DNA of 15,334 nucleotides, taken from positions 1 to 15,334 of the forward strand of contig JAVEVH010000014.1 of the NCBI GenBank assembly GCA_034005145.1. The letters are read 5' to 3'. Below are positions 11,443 through 15,334 of the stretch, in pieces (positions within the stretch are counted from its first letter, which is position 1; every line of letters begins with the position of its first letter). The notes under the pieces are model-generated. The model was given only the letters and a program-made list of their open reading frames with translations. It ran no database searches and was not told where the DNA came from. Made by a program: the position numbers and the translations under genes. Source of the DNA: JAVEVH01 sp034005145 (GTDB lineage: Bacteria > Patescibacteriota > Dojkabacteria > SC72).

Positions 11443-13038
11443 ATGAAAGGAACCTTTAGAAAGGATTTACAGATAGCGAGTATAAGGTCTCAATCTCTTT
11501 GGAATAAGTTTAAGGTACACACTCTTTTACAAAACCCCGGACAGAAACAACCCTCTATTAATGCCTACCTTGGGGCTAGGTACAGTAGATCTAGTGATTC
11601 CATTCTTGATATAGCAAAAGAAATCATTGAGAACAATACAGATGCTGCTCAGAGGTTAGAGAATATATTTCATGGATACGGGCATAAGTCTGTAGGTGAT
11701 ATGGCAGATCTTTTTGTATGTATTGAGAATATCCCTATGTTTGCTGCTATGAAAATCTTCTATCTAAATTCCGTTATCGCTGGCCAAGAGAGATCTACTA
11801 GATATCAAAACTTTGAGAGTCCTGAGTTTGTAAAAATTCCTAAAGAGGTATGTAGTGATATTGGTATTAGAAAAGCATATGACAAGATAATGTTAAAGGA
11901 GATGAACGATTACAGAAAGCTTCTTAAGAAAACTAAAACATCTCTTAATGAGTACTTTAAGATTAATGATGACAACAAGGAAGAGAAATCTGCATTACAG
12001 GCTAGGAGTTTTGATACTGCTAGATATTTACTTCCATACGGTTTAAATACAAGTATGGCAGCAGTAATGTCTGCTAGGAATTGGTCTGAGTTAATATCAT
12101 ATTTAAATGCTAGTGACTCTGTAGTAGAGAATGAAGTAGGGAAACTTTTACTAAACCTTTTGGGTGAATCTAAAGTAGATATACCTAAATATATTAGAGA
12201 AGCAGATGGTTTAATTAGACATACAGATGCTAACTGTTGTAGAAGAAATTCTACTAGGAATATTCTGAAATATCTACGAAGTAATATCTCTAATCAGAAG
12301 AAATATATTAACAAGGGTTGTGAGGGTGATTCATGTAAGGTTAGTTACAATACTCACCCTATCGAAGATCTACTTACTCACTATGAACTACTTTTAAATC
12401 CATTAGGTAGTAAAAAAGAATTAGAATTTGACTTTGAGGATGAGAAAGCGTTAGGAGAATTAATATTCGAAAATCATAACCATCATAACCTAATGGGTAA
12501 TATTGGACAGTCTGGTGCTATCAAATTAGAGGGTATGGCGACATTAGGAACATTAAAGGATTTGAATAGGCATAGGAGTATGGAGAGATATATGCCTCTT
12601 TTTCATGATGAGGTAGATATGGATAATGAGTTGAATAGGAGTAGTAAGGATTGTTTCTTTCTTTGTAACTACCTTGAGATTAAAGAGTTAGAGAAATTAA
12701 GAAAGGAGTATGAGAAAGCATTAGTAGAAACATACGATATGATTAAGAAATGGAAGAAAGATGCTCAAGAGAGTATGCCTGAGGAAGTAGTAAAGGAGTA
12801 TGTTAAGTATTTACTACCTCATGCTCATAGTACGAAGTATTCCTTCTACGGTTCTTTCGATGATTTACAATATACAATTAATCTTAGAACTAGAAGAGGG
12901 GGTCATATAGCGTATAGAGTGTTGGTGTATAAGTGGTTAGAGCTACTAAATAAGTCAGATAGTATATGGTATTCTTTACATAGAAGTATTGAGAAACCTA
13001 ATCCTAAATCTAAGGAGCAATTCGTAGATAGGAGTTAA
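11443..13038 (+). CDS. thyX: double-length ThyX-like flavin-dependent thymidylate synthase
   Basis: ThyX converts dUMP to dTMP using methylene-tetrahydrofolate, FAD and NADPH, and releases tetrahydrofolate. This protein has 531 residues, about twice the usual 220-280, and reads as two ThyX folds in tandem. The N-terminal half has GYGHKSVGDMADL (78-90), QERSTRYQ (115-122) and ARYLLP (193-198). The C-terminal half has MATLGTLKDLNRHRSMERYMP (from 365) containing the RHR signature at 376-378, LLPHAHS (457-463) and LQYTINLRTRRGGHIAYR (from 475). Only the C-terminal half keeps RHR and the Arg-rich strand, so the N-terminal half may be structural or complement the site. Double-length ThyX homologues occur in other bacteria; as I recall, chlamydiae have one of similar size. 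The neighbours folD, glyA and dcd support the assignment strongly. The 21-nt gap to glyA has no ribosome-binding site. Confidence 0.85.
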   Translation: MKGTFRKDLQIASIRSQSLWNKFKVHTLLQNPGQKQPSINAYLGARYSRSSDSILDIAKEIIENNTDAAQRLENIFHGYGHKSVGDMADLFVCIENIPMFAAMKIFYLNSVIAGQERSTRYQNFESPEFVKIPKEVCSDIGIRKAYDKIMLKEMNDYRKLLKKTKTSLNEYFKINDDNKEEKSALQARSFDTARYLLPYGLNTSMAAVMSARNWSELISYLNASDSVVENEVGKLLLNLLGESKVDIPKYIREADGLIRHTDANCCRRNSTRNILKYLRSNISNQKKYINKGCEGDSCKVSYNTHPIEDLLTHYELLLNPLGSKKELEFDFEDEKALGELIFENHNHHNLMGNIGQSGAIKLEGMATLGTLKDLNRHRSMERYMPLFHDEVDMDNELNRSSKDCFFLCNYLEIKELEKLRKEYEKALVETYDMIKKWKKDAQESMPEEVVKEYVKYLLPHAHSTKYSFYGSFDDLQYTINLRTRRGGHIAYRVLVYKWLELLNKSDSIWYSLHRSIEKPNPKSKEQFVDRS

Positions 13039-13057
13039 TATTTAAATATTTTAATAT

Positions 13058-13618
13058 ATGATACTTTCAGATAGAAGTATTAAAGAAAAATTACAAACAG
13101 GAGAGATTAGTATAGAGCCATTCTCTGAAGAATTTGTACAACCTGCTTCATATGACTTACATTTAGATACAAATATCCTCATATTTAATCCCAACAAGGA
13201 TGACATCATTGATGTAAAAGAACCAATAGAGGATTTAATGGTAAAGGTAGAGATAGATGATAAGAGTGGGTATGTAATTAAACCTGGACAATTCATTTTA
13301 GCGAATGTAGTAGAAATTACTGGTGTAGATTCTAGGCACGTAGGTAGGTTAGAGGGTAAAAGTTCTTTAGCTAGAATGGGGCTAATAATACATGCTACAG
13401 CGGGCTTCTTAGACCCTGGTAATAAGTTGAGATTAACACTAGAGATAGCAAACCTCTCTCCATTACCCATACGAATATATGCAGGTATGAAGATAGCACA
13501 GTTAGCTTTTGAGCAATTAGATCAACACTGTGAGAGACCATACGGTAGTAGTGGATTAAATAGTAAGTACAAGGGAGATATGACTGTACAGGCTAGTAAG
13601 ATGTGGAAGAATTTCTAA
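13058..13618 (+). CDS. dcd: Dcd, dCTP deaminase, possibly also a dUTPase
   Basis: Dcd deaminates dCTP to dUTP; bifunctional members go straight to dUMP, the substrate of ThyX encoded just upstream. The 186 residues match the family. MILSDRSIKEKL at the start, PASYDLHLD (29-37), LEGKSSLARMGL (98-109), HATAGFLDPG (112-121) and TLE with catalytic Glu129 are all present, as are PYGSSGLNSKYKGD (161-174) and a C-terminal ASKMW. The TAGF-DPG segment and the YGSS...SKY tail resemble the bifunctional mycobacterial and methanogen enzymes more than E. coli Dcd, so dUMP production is possible. One oddity is that DPGNKLRLTLE replaces the usual DPGFxGxxTLE, losing an aromatic residue and a glycine beside the active site. 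It lies 19 nt after thyX. Confidence 0.95.
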   Translation: MILSDRSIKEKLQTGEISIEPFSEEFVQPASYDLHLDTNILIFNPNKDDIIDVKEPIEDLMVKVEIDDKSGYVIKPGQFILANVVEITGVDSRHVGRLEGKSSLARMGLIIHATAGFLDPGNKLRLTLEIANLSPLPIRIYAGMKIAQLAFEQLDQHCERPYGSSGLNSKYKGDMTVQASKMWKNF

Positions 13619-13637
13619 TTTGTTTTTACTTAAAAAT

Positions 13638-14927
13638 ATGTTTGAAGATATTAGGAAGGAATTTCCAATATTAAAATCTTCTCCATTAAAAAGGGGATTA
13701 ATATACTTAGATAGTTCTGCTACTACACAAAAACCTCAGGTAGTGATAGATAGGTTAAATCAGTATTACAGTAAAGAGAATGCAAATATTCATAGGGGTC
13801 CATATGAGCTTTCAAAAGATGCTACTAAGTATTGGGAAGAGGCTCATGAGAGTGTGGCTAGACTTCTTAATGCAGACTCATACAAAGAAATTGTGTTTGT
13901 AAGAAATACAACAGAGGGATTAAATATGTTAGTAAATACCTTTGGTAAAGAATTACTTAAAGATGGAGATATTGTAGTGGTAAGTGAGATGGAACATCAT
14001 AGTAATATTGTATCTTGGATGATATTACAAAAGAGTATTAAATTTAAATTAGAATATATTCCTGTTAAGGAGGACTTTACCCTAGATTTAGATTGGTTAA
14101 GAGATTTTGTTAAAAAGAATGGTAAGAAGGTAAAGATAGTTTCTGTTGTACATATCTCTAATGTATTGGGTGTTAAGAATAATGTAGAGGAGATATTTAA
14201 GATTGCTAAGGAGGTAAACGCATTTACAATCTTAGATGCAGCACAAAGTGTAGCTAGGACAAAGGTTGATGTTAAAGAGATAGGGTGTGATGCTTTGGTA
14301 TTCTCAGGACATAAGGTATACGGCCCTACTGGTAGTGGTGCTGTATATTGTAAATTAGAGCATTTAGAGAAAGCTACTCCTTGGATGGGTGGGGGTGAGA
14401 TGATATCTTCTGTAAGTAAGAAGGGTTTTGAATACAATGATTTACCTTGGAAATTTGAAGCAGGTACTCCTGATATTGGAGGAGGAATAGTATTGGGTAC
14501 TACAGTGGAGTGGTTAATGGAGAAGGTAGAGCAGGTAGGAGGATGGAGTGAGGTTACTAAGCATGAACAGAGGTTAATAGCATATTTCCTAGATCAGTTT
14601 AGGGGTATAGAGTGGTTTAAACATTTTGGACCTAATGATTTTGCTCAAAAATATGGTGCTATAGCTTTTAATATAGAGGGGTTTTCATTTAGAGGATGTA
14701 AGAATGTATTAAATATTGAAACTAGTAGAACAGGAGATGGTATTAGAGATTTGTTAAATGAAAAAGGTATAGCATTTAGAGAAGGATATCATTGTGCAGA
14801 GCCTTTACATGATAAATTCTGTGTAGGTCCTACACTAAGATTTAGCTTAGGAATATATACTAACGAAGATGATATTAAGTATGCTACCAATGTACTTAAA
14901 GAGGCTGTACTAAGTGGTCTCTCTTAA
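13638..14927 (+). CDS. sufS: SufS-type cysteine desulfurase
   Basis: This PLP enzyme takes sulfur from cysteine as a persulfide for Fe-S cluster or thio-cofactor synthesis. From ATG 13638 it has 429 residues, slightly longer than the usual 400-410. Evidence includes YLDSSATTQKP (23-33), NIHRG (50-54), the EMEHHSNIV block (117-125), LDAAQS (199-204) and the PLP Lys226 in FSGHKVYGPTG. EAGTPDI (274-280) and the active-site Cys386 in REGYHCAEPL are of group II (SufS/CsdA) type. Extra length lies around 351-366, before the Cys loop. The frame opens at TTG 13620, but MFEDIRKEFPIL is the usual beginning of the family, so 13638 is chosen, 19 nt after dcd. No sufB, sufC, sufD, sufU or iscU is in the window. 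Being last in the run suggests co-transcription, not a role in dTMP synthesis. Confidence 0.93.
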   Translation: MFEDIRKEFPILKSSPLKRGLIYLDSSATTQKPQVVIDRLNQYYSKENANIHRGPYELSKDATKYWEEAHESVARLLNADSYKEIVFVRNTTEGLNMLVNTFGKELLKDGDIVVVSEMEHHSNIVSWMILQKSIKFKLEYIPVKEDFTLDLDWLRDFVKKNGKKVKIVSVVHISNVLGVKNNVEEIFKIAKEVNAFTILDAAQSVARTKVDVKEIGCDALVFSGHKVYGPTGSGAVYCKLEHLEKATPWMGGGEMISSVSKKGFEYNDLPWKFEAGTPDIGGGIVLGTTVEWLMEKVEQVGGWSEVTKHEQRLIAYFLDQFRGIEWFKHFGPNDFAQKYGAIAFNIEGFSFRGCKNVLNIETSRTGDGIRDLLNEKGIAFREGYHCAEPLHDKFCVGPTLRFSLGIYTNEDDIKYATNVLKEAVLSGLS

Positions 14928-14991
14928 GCCCAACCATTGCTATTAAATACTTTCTAATTATGTTATAGGTCAGGAAAGGTAACAGTTAATG

Positions 14992-15000
14992 TGATATATT
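14992..15000 (+). promoter_or_regulatory. extended -10 promoter TGATATATT before the Lon-like gene
   Basis: TGATATATT matches the extended -10 form TGnTATATT (consensus TGnTATAAT). It ends 5 nt before the ATG at 15006, so transcription would begin essentially at the start codon. It lies in the 78-nt gap after sufS, which holds no other evident feature and no clear terminator. An extended -10 can work without a -35 box, and none is obvious. This is the best-looking promoter in the window. Confidence 0.5.
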
Positions 15001-15005
15001 CTGAT

Positions 15006-15334
15006 ATGGATGTAAATGCTGCCCAAATGAACAACAATCAAGTTGCTGATGGAATTCTCTCTGAGATATTACAGTTACAAAACAAACTTACTTCTTCTAA
15101 AGTACCTGTAGAGTTAAAAGAGGAATCTATGAGATCTATTCAGAGATTAGAGAGAATGGCTAAGTGGGGAAACTATAGCTCTGAGTTTGAGACAGTAGAT
15201 AAGTATGTAGATTGGATTACTAGAATACCTTGGGGATATATTACTCAGGATAATTTAAATATCCAAAATGCTAAACAGATTATGGATAGGAGTCACTACG
15301 GTATGGATACTGTAAAAAATCTCATACTAGACTA
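15006..15334 (+). CDS. lon: Lon-like AAA+ protease, N-terminal part only
   Basis: The first 109 codons are present and the gene continues beyond the window. After about 20 residues of variable sequence comes a coiled-coil-like stretch, then VPVELKEESMRSIQRLERM, SSEFETVDKYVDWITRIPWG, DNLNIQNAKQIMD and HYGMDTVKNLILD. This is the linker that in Lon proteases directly precedes the AAA+ ATPase domain (compare the family pattern YLDWLxxLPWxxxxxDxxDLxxAxxxLDxxHYGLxxVKxRIL). The roughly 200-residue substrate-binding LON domain that normally comes first is absent. ATG 15006 sits just after an extended -10. GTG 14991 in the same frame has AGGAAAGG about 11 nt upstream and is the alternative start. The ATPase and Ser-Lys protease parts cannot be seen. 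Confidence 0.8.
   Translation, partial: MDVNAAQMNNNQVADGILSEILQLQNKLTSSKVPVELKEESMRSIQRLERMAKWGNYSSEFETVDKYVDWITRIPWGYITQDNLNIQNAKQIMDRSHYGMDTVKNLILD

Noticed and set aside
13620..13637. TTG 13620 as the start of sufS
   Set aside because: It would add six residues (MFLLKN) of no family character. ATG 13638 gives the usual MFEDIRKEFPIL-type beginning.
14991..15005. GTG 14991 as the start of the Lon-like gene
   Set aside because: It does have AGGAAAGG upstream, so it is not excluded. It would lie inside the extended -10 element, and ATG 15006 agrees with the leaderless pattern seen at other genes.
129..15334. Recoding of TGA as glycine or tryptophan, as in some candidate-phyla groups
   Set aside because: All genes read through to TAA stops at full family length without in-frame TGA, and Gly and Trp use their normal codons.

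Overview
The window is AT-rich bacterial DNA, tightly packed and coded entirely on the + strand. Arginine is written mostly as AGA/AGG, seven of the eight complete or inferred stops are TAA, and starts mostly lack a Shine-Dalgarno sequence. Together with a giant LPXTG surface protein carrying a 'VLGxS...LPQTG' type signal, a double-length ThyX-like enzyme and a Lon-type protein without its usual N-terminal domain, this suggests a small-genome member of the Candidate Phyla Radiation (Patescibacteria), perhaps Dojkabacteria/WS6 or a Microgenomates-type lineage. That placement is inference; there is no rRNA or other phylogenetic marker here. TGA is not recoded.

Region 1 (1-9285) is a cell-surface cassette. 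After a short leader with a hairpin comes one 8.5-kb gene for a 2838-residue exported protein. It has a signal peptide, an acidic stalk, a 'choice-of-anchor K'-like domain, then a long rod of Cna-B/SdrD-B/prealbumin-like and DUF11-type beta modules, most with a conserved cysteine pair. It carries a complete LPQTG sorting signal about 360 residues before its end. The protein then continues through a second hydrophobic, signal-peptide-like segment, a further extracellular beta region, an acidic linker and a C-terminal membrane anchor. The next gene overlaps it by 20 nt and encodes a sortase, the obvious candidate for processing that signal.

Region 2 (9286-14927) follows a probable terminator and a new promoter. 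It is a compact run, folD-glyA-thyX-dcd-sufS, with junctions of -8, +21, +19 and +19 nt. The first four genes form a nearly self-contained route to dTMP: Dcd makes dUMP (or dUTP) from dCTP, GlyA loads tetrahydrofolate with a one-carbon unit from serine, FolD interconverts the folate forms, and ThyX methylates dUMP while regenerating tetrahydrofolate, so dihydrofolate reductase is not needed. The ThyX is a two-domain version in which only the C-terminal half keeps the recognisable RHR signature. sufS, a cysteine desulfurase, closes the run.

Region 3 (14928-15334) holds a short gap with a good extended -10 promoter and the first 109 codons of a Lon-like AAA+ protease gene that runs off the window.

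The observations most worth following are the internal LPQTG in the giant protein, the asymmetric double ThyX, and the repeated placement of -10-like elements 5-10 nt before start codons, which suggests leaderless mRNAs.
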